Below are positions 1 through 7,698 of a stretch of DNA of 11,046 nucleotides, piece after piece (within the stretch, counting starts at the first letter, position 1; each line of letters starts with the position of its first letter). The stretch covers positions 1 to 11,046 of the forward strand of contig JAAZCT010000116.1 in NCBI GenBank assembly GCA_012513165.1, read 5' to 3'. The notes below the pieces were generated by a model, which saw only the letters and a program-made list of their open reading frames with translations, did not search any database and was not told the DNA's origin. The DNA comes from Actinomycetales bacterium (GTDB taxonomy: Bacteria; Actinomycetota; Actinomycetes; Propionibacteriales; Nocardioidaceae). The position numbers and the translations under genes are program-made.

Positions 1-141
1 CGCAGTTCGGCGGCGTCAACCAGTCGGAAGTACGCCCACATCGTTCGGCAGAGCCGAGCCGGACGGGCAGTCGAGAACACGTTCCTCAAGATCTGGAACG
101 TGACGGGCAAGAAACTGATGAACAGAAAGAGGATGTCATGA
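1..141 (+). CDS. 3' end of an unidentified protein (partial, 46 codons)
   Basis: Frame 1 is open from the left edge to a TGA at 139-141. The visible tail is strongly basic, ends in a run rich in Lys and Arg (GKKLMNRKRMS), and has no recognisable domain. Its third codon positions are about 78% G or C (36 of 46), as expected for a coding frame here. Frame 3 is also open across the same stretch but has only about 51% GC at third positions, so frame 1 is the better choice. The stop overlaps the next gene's start as ATGA, suggesting both belong to one operon. The family cannot be told from this tail; a membrane protein with a basic cytoplasmic end is one possibility. Confidence 0.6.
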   Translation, partial: RSSAASTSRKYAHIVRQSRAGRAVENTFLKIWNVTGKKLMNRKRMS

Positions 142-1328
142 GTGCAAATAGTCCGCAATCGACACCGGTTTACGCAACTATCGGTTCGCGAATCGGTGCC
201 TACTTTTTGGACGTACTGCTATTTGGTCTCGTCTACGCGCTGGGTTTTGGGCTAGCTTTCTTGGGTTTCATGCTCGGGATGCGAGGCTCTGACAGCACCG
301 CGGTTTTCCTCATGTCACTTTTGTACGTCGTACCTCTCTTGGCTTATGGGGTATATGTCGTTTACGTAGGCGGCGTCAAAGGTTATACACCGGGCAAGCA
401 AATCCTCGGGCTTCGTGTTGTCGATGCAATGACCGGGCAACCTTTGGGCGTCTGGCGCTTCATTTTGCGCAACATTGTCTTGGGCCTGATCGGCAATCTG
501 ACCTGTGGTATCGGTTGGATCGTTTTGGCGGTTGTCGCGAACAACGACCCACGGCGCCAAGGTTGGCACGATCGCGCAGTGAACTCAGTCGTTATTCCGG
601 CATCTGAATTGAACAGGCCTGCCCCGCAGTCACAGACGGACCCCGCCGCTGGGGTAGCCAAAGTTCCGCTCCTCGATTCGAGCAACAAGAGCAGGCCTCT
701 GCATTCGGACGCAGCTCCGTTAGGGATCTCACCGACTTCGCCTCCGTTGACTCCTCCACCCTTAAGCACTCAAGGCTTGGGGATTCCCAACACGAGTCCA
801 ACGCCGCCGGGCCAAATTCCCGCCACTAAACCAGGGGTCGTCGGGCCTCCGCCGGGGATGACGACATCGACTCCGTCCTCAGCGCAGACGCCGCCTGTAC
901 CGACACCCGTTCAACCGGGACCGGCTGTTCAAGCGGCTTCTTCTGCGGATTCTGAGATTGACGAGGCCACCCGCATGGCGGCGCGACAGGCGTCCAAGGC
1001 GCCAACCTGGGTGCTCGTGCCTGCGTTCGGAATTGAACACGTTGTTGCTGAACAGGTGCTTGTCGGGCGTGACCCAGACGCGAGTTTGGTTGAAGGATCG
1101 ACTGCTTGGGTCGTTCAAGACGCGGAGAAAACTGTTTCGAAGACGCACGCGCTTGTGGGGACTGACGGCGACGCACTGTGGGTCGAAGACTGGAACTCGA
1201 CAAACGGAGTGCTCGTTCGCCGAGGTGATACTGAAATCGAGGCCTCGGCTGGTGAAAAAACTTTCCTAGAAATGGGTGACATTATCCTCCTAGGAGACTT
1301 CGAAGTGAAGGTCCGGATCCACGGATAA
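138..1328 (+). CDS. RDD-family membrane protein with C-terminal FHA domain
   Basis: This 396-residue protein has three parts. Residues 11-153 form an RDD domain: an Arg and Asp in the first membrane segment (SRIGAYFLD, 17-25), hydrophobic segments near 22-48, 55-77 and 110-134, a GKQILGLRVVD motif (86-96) and a WHDRAV ending (143-148). Residues 155-275 are a Pro/Ser/Thr-rich, low-complexity cytoplasmic linker. Residues 289-394 form an FHA domain with GR (310-311), S334-x-x-H337 and NSTNG (353-357), the usual phosphothreonine-binding residues. Known role: FHA domains bind phosphothreonine made by Ser/Thr kinases; RDD proteins are poorly understood and some are linked to ion transport. I infer a membrane-anchored sensor or scaffold in a PknB-type phosphorylation network. 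The ATG at 138 has a good Shine-Dalgarno (AAAGAGGA, 126-133) and overlaps the upstream stop. The frame stays open upstream, so a longer form cannot be strictly excluded. Confidence 0.9.
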   Translation: MSANSPQSTPVYATIGSRIGAYFLDVLLFGLVYALGFGLAFLGFMLGMRGSDSTAVFLMSLLYVVPLLAYGVYVVYVGGVKGYTPGKQILGLRVVDAMTGQPLGVWRFILRNIVLGLIGNLTCGIGWIVLAVVANNDPRRQGWHDRAVNSVVIPASELNRPAPQSQTDPAAGVAKVPLLDSSNKSRPLHSDAAPLGISPTSPPLTPPPLSTQGLGIPNTSPTPPGQIPATKPGVVGPPPGMTTSTPSSAQTPPVPTPVQPGPAVQAASSADSEIDEATRMAARQASKAPTWVLVPAFGIEHVVAEQVLVGRDPDASLVEGSTAWVVQDAEKTVSKTHALVGTDGDALWVEDWNSTNGVLVRRGDTEIEASAGEKTFLEMGDIILLGDFEVKVRIHG

Positions 1329-1376
1329 ATCCGAAATTTTCGATTGCACATGTTGGTGCCTACTAAGATGCACTCG
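1329..1376. other. Convergent intergenic gap, weak terminator-like palindromes
   Basis: These 48 bp separate the convergent stops of the RDD-FHA gene and coaA. CGGATAAATCCG (1322-1333) is an inverted repeat overlapping the RDD-FHA stop; it would form only a 4-bp stem with a 4-nt loop, followed by a short A/T stretch (CGAAATTTTCG, 1332-1342, itself palindromic). A bidirectional terminator would fit here, but the stems are short and no long U-tract follows, so support is weak. Confidence 0.25.
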
Positions 1377-2318
1377 TCACAGTTTGCGGAGCCGCACCCA
1401 CTCGACCGAATGATCTGCGGACTTGCGCAAAACAGCATCCGCGCGACCGCGCGTGGTGGCGATGTTCTCGCGCAGGTTCGGCCAGTTGATCGTGTCCCAG
1501 AGCTCTTCGGCTCGCGCGTGGGCTTCTTCATCAGTGAGCGTGCTGTAACGGTGGAAGTATGACGCGGGGTTCGCGAACGCGGTCTCGCGCAGTTTCAAGA
1601 ACCGGCTGATGTACCAAGCCCGGATGTCACGGCTTGACGCATCGACGTAGACGGAAAAGTCGAAGAAGTCACTAATCGCCAACCCCGGACTGCCGTCACC
1701 TCGGCTGCGAGCCGGAGCGAGCACGTTCAGACCCTCGATAATGATGATGTCCGGGCGTTCGATCACGAGTCGTTCTTCGGTCACGTTGTACGTCAGGTGG
1801 TCGTAGACCGGGGCTTCTAGCCGTTCGGCGCCGCTCTTGGCTGCCATCACGAAACGCAACAGCGCTTTGCGGTCATAGGACTCCGGAAAGCCTTTCCGAT
1901 GCAGGATCCCGCGGCGATCGAGTTCCTCGTTCGGAAGCAAGAACCCGTCCGTGGTGACCAACGCGACCCGTTGCACTTCTTCTTGGTTCGACAACAATTC
2001 GGTCAACAACCGGGCAGTCGTAGACTTCCCGACGGCAACCGACCCGGCTAGCCCAATAATGAACGGAACCCGCACGGGCTGGCGCTCGCCAAGAAATCGT
2101 TCAGTGGCGCGGGGCAAGGTCTCTGCGAGGCGGATCCGCAACAAAATGAGCTGCGTTAGCGGCAAATAAACCTGCTGAACCTCGGCCAAGTTCAGTTCTT
2201 CGCCGAGTCCGCCGAGATTCTCAATTTCGGTCGCAGACATAGGCTGGTGCACGCCGTGAGCCAGTTCAGCCCAGGCAGCACGTTCTAGCTCCACATAGGG
2301 CGAGAGCTCGCGAGACAT
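1377..2318 (-). CDS. coaA: Type I pantothenate kinase
   Basis: A cytoplasmic 313-residue enzyme that phosphorylates pantothenate with ATP, the first and usually controlling step of coenzyme A synthesis. The P-loop GSVAVGKS lies at residues 92-99 (Lys98), followed by TTDGF (122-126), KGFPESYD (142-149), IIIEGLNVL (192-200), DFFDFSVYVDA (217-227) and the C-terminal NWPNLRENI (278-286). Its length matches the bacterial CoaA family (about 310-320 residues). The reading frame extends upstream into glmS, but the ATG at 2318 gives the expected N-terminus (MSRELSPY, then an AAWAEL block like other CoaA proteins), so the longer form is rejected. It is divergent from glmS across 55 bp and convergent with the RDD-FHA gene. 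No clear Shine-Dalgarno precedes the start, so leaderless or weakly initiated translation is possible. Family-level knowledge says the enzyme is feedback-inhibited by CoA; nothing in the DNA shows a specific regulator. Confidence 0.96.
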   Translation of the reverse strand: MSRELSPYVELERAAWAELAHGVHQPMSATEIENLGGLGEELNLAEVQQVYLPLTQLILLRIRLAETLPRATERFLGERQPVRVPFIIGLAGSVAVGKSTTARLLTELLSNQEEVQRVALVTTDGFLLPNEELDRRGILHRKGFPESYDRKALLRFVMAAKSGAERLEAPVYDHLTYNVTEERLVIERPDIIIIEGLNVLAPARSRGDGSPGLAISDFFDFSVYVDASSRDIRAWYISRFLKLRETAFANPASYFHRYSTLTDEEAHARAEELWDTINWPNLRENIATTRGRADAVLRKSADHSVEWVRLRKL

Positions 2319-2373
2319 GGACACTATTGTTGCCAGTCGAAGTTCGGTGGCGTCACTCGGTATCCTTATGCAC
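2319..2373. promoter_or_regulatory. Divergent promoter region between coaA and glmS
   Basis: These 55 bp must carry the promoters for both genes. On the plus strand TATCCT (2361-2366) ends 7 nt before the glmS ATG, and no purine-rich ribosome site is present, which fits leaderless transcription starting at or next to the ATG. On the minus strand AACAAT sits 7 nt before the coaA ATG but lacks the first T of a good -10 box, so that call is weaker. -35 elements are poor for both, as is common in actinobacteria. I see no riboswitch-sized leader and no room for a glmS ribozyme. Confidence 0.5.
2361..2366 (+). promoter_or_regulatory. Predicted -10 box (TATCCT) for leaderless glmS
   Basis: TATCCT fits the actinobacterial TAnnnT core and ends 7 nt before the glmS ATG, which would put the transcription start at about 2373-2374, on the start codon. 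No Shine-Dalgarno lies upstream of the ATG. The -35 region has no strong match. Confidence 0.5.
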
Positions 2374-4221
2374 ATGTGTGGAATCGTGGGATACGTCGGC
2401 GCCAAGGATGCGCAAACAGTTGTTGTCGGGGGCCTTCGCCGACTCGAATACCGTGGGTATGACTCTGCTGGCATAGCCTTAGTGCCCAGCAAGGGCGATC
2501 TGGTGTCTTCGAAAAAGGCCGGGAAACTCGCTAACTTAGAGGCGCAAATTGAGCACTCGCCCCTGCCGGCCGCTCACATGGGCATCGGCCATACTCGTTG
2601 GGCCACTCACGGGGCTCCGAACGATGCGAACGCCCACCCGCCTCTCGCGCCGCAAGGCAAAGTGGCCGTGGTTCACAACGGCATCATCGAAAACTTCCTC
2701 ATTCTCCGCGAAGAACTTGAAAACGAGGGCTACGAGTTCCTGTCTGAGACCGACTCCGAAACCGTGGCGTTCCTGCTGGAACGGCAACTCGCCACAACAT
2801 CGAACCTCACCGAGGCAACTCGTCTCGTATGCGAACGCCTCGAAGGCGCATTCACGTTGGTAGTCGCCTCAGCAGATCACCCGGATGTGGTGGTGGGCGC
2901 GCGCCGCAACTCGCCCTTGGTTGTAGGTCTCGGCGACGGCGAGAACTTCCTCGGCTCAGACGTTGCTGCTTTCATCGATCACACCAAGACCGCCGTTGAA
3001 CTCGGTCAAGACCAAGTGGTGACGGTGACCGCTGACGGCATCGAGGTGATCGGTTTCGATGGCCTGCCAGCCGAATCGACCACATACACCGTCGACTGGG
3101 ACGTGTCCGCGGCTGAAAAGGGCGGCTACGACTGGTTCATGACGAAAGAAATTCACGAGCAGCCCGCGGCCATCGCAGAAACACTCCTTGGACGCCAGGA
3201 CGCGAGCGGCCGTTTGCAACTCGACGAGATGCGCCTGTCGGACGGTGAACTGCGTGAGGTCGACAAGATCATCATCGTGGCTGCTGGCACGTCATTCTAT
3301 GCAGGCATGGTTGCCAAGTACGCGATCGAACATTGGACCCGCATTCCATGCGAAGTGGAGCTGGCGTCCGAGTTCCGCTACCGCGATCCGATCCTCGACC
3401 GCAGCACCTTGATCGTCACTATCAGCCAGTCGGGCGAAACGATGGATACCCTCATGGCCATCCGTTACGCCAAAGAGCAGCGCAGTCAAGTGTTGTCGAT
3501 TTGCAACACCAACGGTTCGACGATCCCGCGCGAATCTGACGCCGTGATCTACACCCACGCGGGGCCCGAGATCGCCGTCGCCTCGACGAAGGGCTTCTTG
3601 TCCCAAGTGGTGGCGTGCTATTTGCTGGCTTTGTATCTGGCTCAGGTCAAGGGCGTGAAGTACCTCGACGAGATCGGGCAGATCCTCGAGCAGCTGCAAG
3701 ACATCCCAGCAGGGGTCCAGCAGATTCTTGACAACACCCAAGAGATGGCGGATCTGGCTGAAGAGTTGGTCGACTCCAAAGCATTTATCTTCTTGGGCCG
3801 CCACGTGGGATATCCCGTCGCGCTCGAAGGCGCGCTCAAACTGAAAGAGCTCGCGTACTTGCACGCGGAAGGGTTCGCTGCCGGTGAATTGAAGCACGGA
3901 CCGATCGCCGTGATCGACCAAGGCACGCCCGTGTTCGTGGTAGTGCCACCGCGCGCTCGGGATCAACTGCAGGAAAAGATCGTCTCGAACATTCAAGAAG
4001 TGCGAGCGCGTGGAGCGTTCACGATCGTGCTGGTCGAAGAAGGCGACGATTCGGTGTTGCCGTTCCCCGACCGGGTGATCCGGTTGCCCAAGGTTCCCAC
4101 CCTGCTGCAGCCGCTCGTTTCTGCGGTCCCGTTGCAGATTTTCGCTTGCGAACTGGCCACGCGTTTGGGCCATGACGTCGACCAGCCACGCAACTTGGCG
4201 AAATCAGTCACGGTCGAATAG
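2374..4221 (+). CDS. glmS: Glutamine--fructose-6-phosphate aminotransferase (isomerising)
   Basis: A cytoplasmic 615-residue enzyme that makes glucosamine-6-phosphate from fructose-6-phosphate and glutamine, the entry to UDP-GlcNAc and peptidoglycan. The start at 2374 places the nucleophile Cys directly after Met (MCGIVGYVG), as required in this N-terminal nucleophile family; an upstream in-frame ATG at 2317 would bury it and is rejected. The glutaminase domain (about 1-240) shows EYRGYDSAG (25-33), GHTRWATHG (72-80) and HNGIIEN (101-107). Two SIS sugar-phosphate domains follow, with SQSGETMDT (351-359), ASTKGF (403-408), KLKELAYLHAEG (489-500; Glu492) and ELKHGP (505-510; His508). The C-terminus DVDQPRNLAKSVTVE carries the conserved Lys610. 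Length is close to other GlmS enzymes (about 610). It heads the operon; nnr starts 2 nt after its stop. Confidence 0.98.
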   Translation: MCGIVGYVGAKDAQTVVVGGLRRLEYRGYDSAGIALVPSKGDLVSSKKAGKLANLEAQIEHSPLPAAHMGIGHTRWATHGAPNDANAHPPLAPQGKVAVVHNGIIENFLILREELENEGYEFLSETDSETVAFLLERQLATTSNLTEATRLVCERLEGAFTLVVASADHPDVVVGARRNSPLVVGLGDGENFLGSDVAAFIDHTKTAVELGQDQVVTVTADGIEVIGFDGLPAESTTYTVDWDVSAAEKGGYDWFMTKEIHEQPAAIAETLLGRQDASGRLQLDEMRLSDGELREVDKIIIVAAGTSFYAGMVAKYAIEHWTRIPCEVELASEFRYRDPILDRSTLIVTISQSGETMDTLMAIRYAKEQRSQVLSICNTNGSTIPRESDAVIYTHAGPEIAVASTKGFLSQVVACYLLALYLAQVKGVKYLDEIGQILEQLQDIPAGVQQILDNTQEMADLAEELVDSKAFIFLGRHVGYPVALEGALKLKELAYLHAEGFAAGELKHGPIAVIDQGTPVFVVVPPRARDQLQEKIVSNIQEVRARGAFTIVLVEEGDDSVLPFPDRVIRLPKVPTLLQPLVSAVPLQIFACELATRLGHDVDQPRNLAKSVTVE

Positions 4222-4223
4222 CC

Positions 4224-5624
4224 ATGCTGCGAGCACATCTCGTCGAGGACATTCGGAGCGCGGAAGTTGGCGCTGCCGAACTGTTCGGCTGGGATGGGTT
4301 GATGCAGCGTGCCGCGAACGCGCTGGCGGATCGCCTCGGTGAACTCGTGCCCGCCAACGAGACGGTGCTGTTCTTGATCGGTCCGGGCAACAACGGGGGA
4401 GACGGCCTGTTCGCGGCGGCTCGCTTGTGTGGCCCGGCGCGCGCGGTGCAGGTATGCCTGCTCGATCCGGAGCGCGCACATACGGCGGGACTTGCTGCCG
4501 CGCTTGGGGCCGGCGCCGAACTTGTCGAGGAACCTGCCGACCAGCGTTGGGTCGTTGATGCCTTGTTCGGGATCGGCTCCACGCCTGGACTGAAAGGCCG
4601 CGCCGCGAACTTCGCGGCATGGGCCGAGGAAACCCGTGCACACGTGATCTCGGTTGACGTGCCATCCGGCATCGGAGTTGACACCGGGACCGTGCCGGGG
4701 GCGGCTTTCGCGGCGAGACATACGGTGACGTTCGGAACCCGAAAACTCGGACTTCTGGCAGGGCCAGCGAGCCTGCGGTCTGGTGACGTTGACCTCGTAG
4801 ACATCGGCTTGGCTGACTATCTAGGCCAAGCAGCGATCGAGTCGCTCGAGTTCGCCGACGGCTCGTTGTTTGCGCAGCGGCTCCGCCCTGAAACGACGGA
4901 CCACAAATACACGCGCGGCGTACTGGGAGTTCTGGCCGGTTCCATGCAGTACCCGGGCGCAGCGCACTTGTGCGTGGCCGGTGCGCTCTCGGGCCCCACC
5001 TCGATGGTCCGGTTTCTAGGGGAGCGAGGTCTCGCTGACCGGGTGATCGACCGCAACCCCGAAGTGGTCGCCGAGGCTGGCCAGGTGCAGGCGTTCGTGG
5101 TTGGGTCTGGTGGTCCTGACGAAGACGGCCCCGTCAATCAAGCGCTCGCTGCCCACGTCCCGCTGGTCATCGACGCGGCCGGGTTGTCGCACCTTCCCGC
5201 GAGATTCGAACTGGATGCACTGCTCACGCCGCACGCTGGCGAACTGGCAGGAATGCTGGACTGCGCTCGAGCCGAGGTCGAGGCTGATCCGGTGACGCAC
5301 GCTCAGGCTGCGGCCCGCCGCTGGAACGCCACGGTGTTGCTGAAAGGCCCCAGGACGATTATTGCTAGCCCGGACGGGCGCTTGCGAGTCAACCTTTCGG
5401 GCACAGCCTGGTTGGCGACTGCGGGCGCAGGTGACGTGCTGGCCGGTTTCGCGGGTTCGTTGTTAGCTGCCGGACTCGACGCTTTCGATGCGGGCTCACT
5501 CGCGGCTCTGCTGCATGGTGTCGCTGCCGAACGAGTGAACCCGGGCGGTCCGATCACTGCCAGCGGCGTCGCACGCGCGTTGCCCCTGACGCTCGCCGAC
5601 TTCTTGCAAGGAGCCGAGGCATGA
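4224..5624 (+). CDS. nnr: Bifunctional NAD(P)H-hydrate epimerase / ADP-dependent NAD(P)H-hydrate dehydratase
   Basis: A 466-residue metabolite-repair enzyme fusing two activities that restore NAD(P)H damaged by hydration. The N-terminal YjeF_N epimerase domain (about 1-205), which interconverts R and S hydrates, has GPGNNGGDG (53-61), VDALFGIG (111-118) and DVPSG (145-149). The C-terminal ribokinase-like dehydratase domain (about 225-462), which dehydrates the S form using ADP, has KYTRGVLGVLAGS (228-240), LTPHAGELAGML (334-345), VLLKGP (371-376) and the ATAGAGDVLAG block (398-408) with the expected catalytic Asp404. Two motifs are unusual: GSGGPDE (294-300) where GPGLG is common, and DAAGL (317-321) where DADAL or DADGL is common. 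The ATG lies 2 nt after the glmS stop with only a weak ribosome site, so translation is probably coupled. The C-terminal stop overlaps alr as ATGA. The N+C fusion is the common bacterial arrangement. Confidence 0.95.
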   Translation: MLRAHLVEDIRSAEVGAAELFGWDGLMQRAANALADRLGELVPANETVLFLIGPGNNGGDGLFAAARLCGPARAVQVCLLDPERAHTAGLAAALGAGAELVEEPADQRWVVDALFGIGSTPGLKGRAANFAAWAEETRAHVISVDVPSGIGVDTGTVPGAAFAARHTVTFGTRKLGLLAGPASLRSGDVDLVDIGLADYLGQAAIESLEFADGSLFAQRLRPETTDHKYTRGVLGVLAGSMQYPGAAHLCVAGALSGPTSMVRFLGERGLADRVIDRNPEVVAEAGQVQAFVVGSGGPDEDGPVNQALAAHVPLVIDAAGLSHLPARFELDALLTPHAGELAGMLDCARAEVEADPVTHAQAAARRWNATVLLKGPRTIIASPDGRLRVNLSGTAWLATAGAGDVLAGFAGSLLAAGLDAFDAGSLAALLHGVAAERVNPGGPITASGVARALPLTLADFLQGAEA

Positions 5625-6727
5625 ACCAAGCCGAACTCGTGATCGACCTCGACGCCTACCGCAGCAACCTGCAGGTGATGCGCGATCTCGCGCCAACCGC
5701 TCAACAGATGGCCGTGGTCAAAGCCAACGCGTACGGCCACGGCATGGCGGCGTGTGCCCGTACGGCACGCGAAGTGGGAACTCCTTGGCTCGGCGTCGCC
5801 ACGCCGGCCGAGGCATTAGAGTTGCGCGGCCTGGGCGACTCGGGCCGGCTCTTGTGTTGGCTCGCCACTCCGGGAGCGCCTTTCGTTGAACTGATTGCGC
5901 GAGACGTGGACGTGACGGCCTCGAGCGTGGCCCAACTCGATGAGATCCTCGCTACCGGCGCAAAAGCACGCGTGCATCTGAAAGTGGACACGGGGTTGAA
6001 CCGCAACGGTGCTGCGCAGAGCCATTGGGCAGAATTGTTCACGCGCGCTGCGCAGGCTCAAGCCCACGGGAAACTTGACATTGTGGGGATGTGGTCGCAT
6101 CTAGCCGCGGCTGACGATCCGACTCACCCGGCGAACGACATTCAAGAAACCGCGTTCGACGAGGCCATCGCCTTGGCCGCTGAGATGGGCCTGCAGCCGG
6201 AATGGATTCACCTCGCTAACTCTGCTGCTACGGCAACTCGCCCCAGCGTCCACCGGGATCTGGTGCGGGTTGGGATCGCGAGTTACGGCATCAACCCGGA
6301 TCCGCTCGTGAAGATCGACGGCTTGATTCCAGTGATGACAGCGCGGGCCAGACTCGCGCACGTCAAAGACGTTAAGGCCGGCGATTCGGTTTCATACGGC
6401 TGGCGTTGGACTGCCGACCGTGCGACGAGACTCGGTCTGGTCCCCGTTGGGTATGGCGACGGCATCTCGCGTGCCGCATCGAACCTCGCTCAGGTTGGAT
6501 TTGCTGGCGAACGAGTTTCGATTCGTGGCACGGTCTGCATGGACCAGTTCGTGATCGATGTGGGTAATCTTGAGGCTCAGGCAGGGGACTGGGCAACTCT
6601 CTTCGGCCCCGGTTTCTCGGGCGAACCAACCGCTGAAGAGTGGGCGCAATCGCTCGGAACGATCGGCTATGAGATCGTCACTCAGATGGCTGGCAGATGG
6701 ACCCGAACCGTGAAAGGCGGCCGATGA
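5621..6727 (+). CDS. alr: Alanine racemase
   Basis: A cytoplasmic PLP enzyme of 368 residues that interconverts L- and D-alanine, supplying D-Ala for peptidoglycan. The PLP lysine is Lys34 in AVVKANAYGHG (31-41). The second catalytic base is Tyr259 in SVSYG (256-260), matching Tyr265 of the Geobacillus stearothermophilus enzyme by its spacing to the CMDQ motif (306-309). KVDTGLNRNG (121-130), VRVGIASYG (215-223) and VGYGDG (276-281) are also conserved. Length is normal for the family (360-390). A strong Shine-Dalgarno AAGGAG (5608-5613) sits 7 nt before the ATG, which overlaps the nnr stop by ATGA; its own stop overlaps the hydrolase start likewise. With glmS upstream, two peptidoglycan precursor enzymes share this operon. 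Confidence 0.97.
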   Translation: MNQAELVIDLDAYRSNLQVMRDLAPTAQQMAVVKANAYGHGMAACARTAREVGTPWLGVATPAEALELRGLGDSGRLLCWLATPGAPFVELIARDVDVTASSVAQLDEILATGAKARVHLKVDTGLNRNGAAQSHWAELFTRAAQAQAHGKLDIVGMWSHLAAADDPTHPANDIQETAFDEAIALAAEMGLQPEWIHLANSAATATRPSVHRDLVRVGIASYGINPDPLVKIDGLIPVMTARARLAHVKDVKAGDSVSYGWRWTADRATRLGLVPVGYGDGISRAASNLAQVGFAGERVSIRGTVCMDQFVIDVGNLEAQAGDWATLFGPGFSGEPTAEEWAQSLGTIGYEIVTQMAGRWTRTVKGGR

Positions 6728-7698
6728 GAAAGACTGTTGAGCGCTTAGCGGTAACCGCTGGCGCATTCGTGGCGACCGGCGTAGCGGCCACGCTGTTGAA
6801 AAACAACGCACAAGACCGCCGCAAGGCGCTACGTCAAGACATCGAACCGTTCGGAACAGTTCGAGGCTTTGGCACCGATGTGATCGCCGACGACGGCGTC
6901 GCGATCAACGTGGAAGTAGACCCCGGCCCGATCCCAACTGTGGTGTTCGTCCACGGCTGGATGTGCGATATCGACACGTGGCATTTCCAGCGCCTAGCGT
7001 TGCGCGGCAAGGCCCGCATGGTGTTCATGGATCTGCGCTCGCACGGTCGCTCGGGCAAAGCGCTCCTTGACCGCTGCACGATCGACGATCTCGCTGACGA
7101 TCTTCATCGGGTCATTAACGAACTCGCTCCCTCCGGACCGGTGGTTTTGGTGGGTCATTCCATGGGCGGCATGACGATCCAGCGTCTGGCAGGCAAAGTT
7201 CCTACCTTGTTTGGCGAGCGGGTTGTCGGCACTGTTTTGATTTCGACGAGTTACGGGGGCTTGGGAAATTCCAGCCCGGCGCTCCGTTCGATCGGACCGC
7301 TGATTCGCTCGATCTCGCCGGTCTTGGACTGGGGTCGAGAGTTCAATAGCTATTCGATCATCAAGCGCTGGGCAGTCGGCCCGAACGCAAGCCCCACCGC
7401 CATCGACCTGACCAACGAGATGATTATGCGCGCCCCGACCAGCGTGGTGGTGGACTTTTACCCGCTGATCGCGCAACTAGACGTCGGTAAACAGCTTGAT
7501 GCTTTGGACCGAGTGCAGACCACGATTCTGTCCGGGTCGCGAGCCCTGATGACTCCGCCGTCGCACAGCAAGCGGTTGGCAGCGGCCATCCCAAGCGCCG
7601 AACTGATCACGATCCGCGGGGCCGGGCACATGGTGATGTTCGAAGCGCCCCAGCAAGTGAGCTCGGCGATCGAGAAGGCTTTGGAGCCATTCTCATGA
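6724..7698 (+). CDS. Alpha/beta hydrolase with N-terminal hydrophobic segment
   Basis: A 324-residue alpha/beta-hydrolase-fold protein of unknown substrate. Residues 7-25 form one hydrophobic segment after a basic start (MRKTVER), so it is a membrane anchor or uncleaved signal. The fold is seen in FVHGW (75-79, oxyanion region), FMDLRSHGRS (101-110), the nucleophile elbow GHSMGG (144-149, Ser146) and GAGHMVMFE (299-307, His302). The usual acid position after strand beta-7 reads GSRALMTP (271-278), where related enzymes have Asp at the residue occupied by Ala274 (GCC). Another acid must serve, or activity is altered. The start at 6724 overlaps the alr stop by ATGA and has GAAAGG (6712-6717) 6 nt upstream; an in-frame ATG at 6697 inside alr is less likely. 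A hydrolase between alr and tsaE is a familiar actinobacterial arrangement. An esterase or lipase-like role is possible but unproven. Confidence 0.88.
   Translation: MRKTVERLAVTAGAFVATGVAATLLKNNAQDRRKALRQDIEPFGTVRGFGTDVIADDGVAINVEVDPGPIPTVVFVHGWMCDIDTWHFQRLALRGKARMVFMDLRSHGRSGKALLDRCTIDDLADDLHRVINELAPSGPVVLVGHSMGGMTIQRLAGKVPTLFGERVVGTVLISTSYGGLGNSSPALRSIGPLIRSISPVLDWGREFNSYSIIKRWAVGPNASPTAIDLTNEMIMRAPTSVVVDFYPLIAQLDVGKQLDALDRVQTTILSGSRALMTPPSHSKRLAAAIPSAELITIRGAGHMVMFEAPQQVSSAIEKALEPFS

Noticed and set aside
605..965. Pro/Ser/Thr-rich stretch as a tandem repeat or foreign insert
   Set aside because: Low-complexity linker between RDD and FHA domains in one continuous frame; no exact repeat unit is seen.
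2317..2373. N-terminal extension of glmS by 19 residues
   Set aside because: GlmS needs Cys immediately after the initiator Met, which is only true of the start at 2374.
2319..2373. glmS ribozyme or other riboswitch
   Set aside because: The spacer is only 55 bp, too short for the known glmS ribozyme fold, and the start appears leaderless.
2319..2492. N-terminal extension of coaA by 58 residues
   Set aside because: It would overlap the glmS start, and the extension does not resemble CoaA; the Met at 2318 gives the family N-terminus.
3292..4173. Long minus-strand open frame (293 codons) opposite glmS
   Set aside because: It lies wholly antisense to well-conserved GlmS coding sequence, and its translation has no recognisable motif; it follows from high GC and codon bias.
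3993..4804. Overlapping minus-strand frames across the glmS/nnr junction
   Set aside because: Several mutually overlapping Arg/Pro/Ser-rich translations, typical of shadow frames in high-GC DNA.
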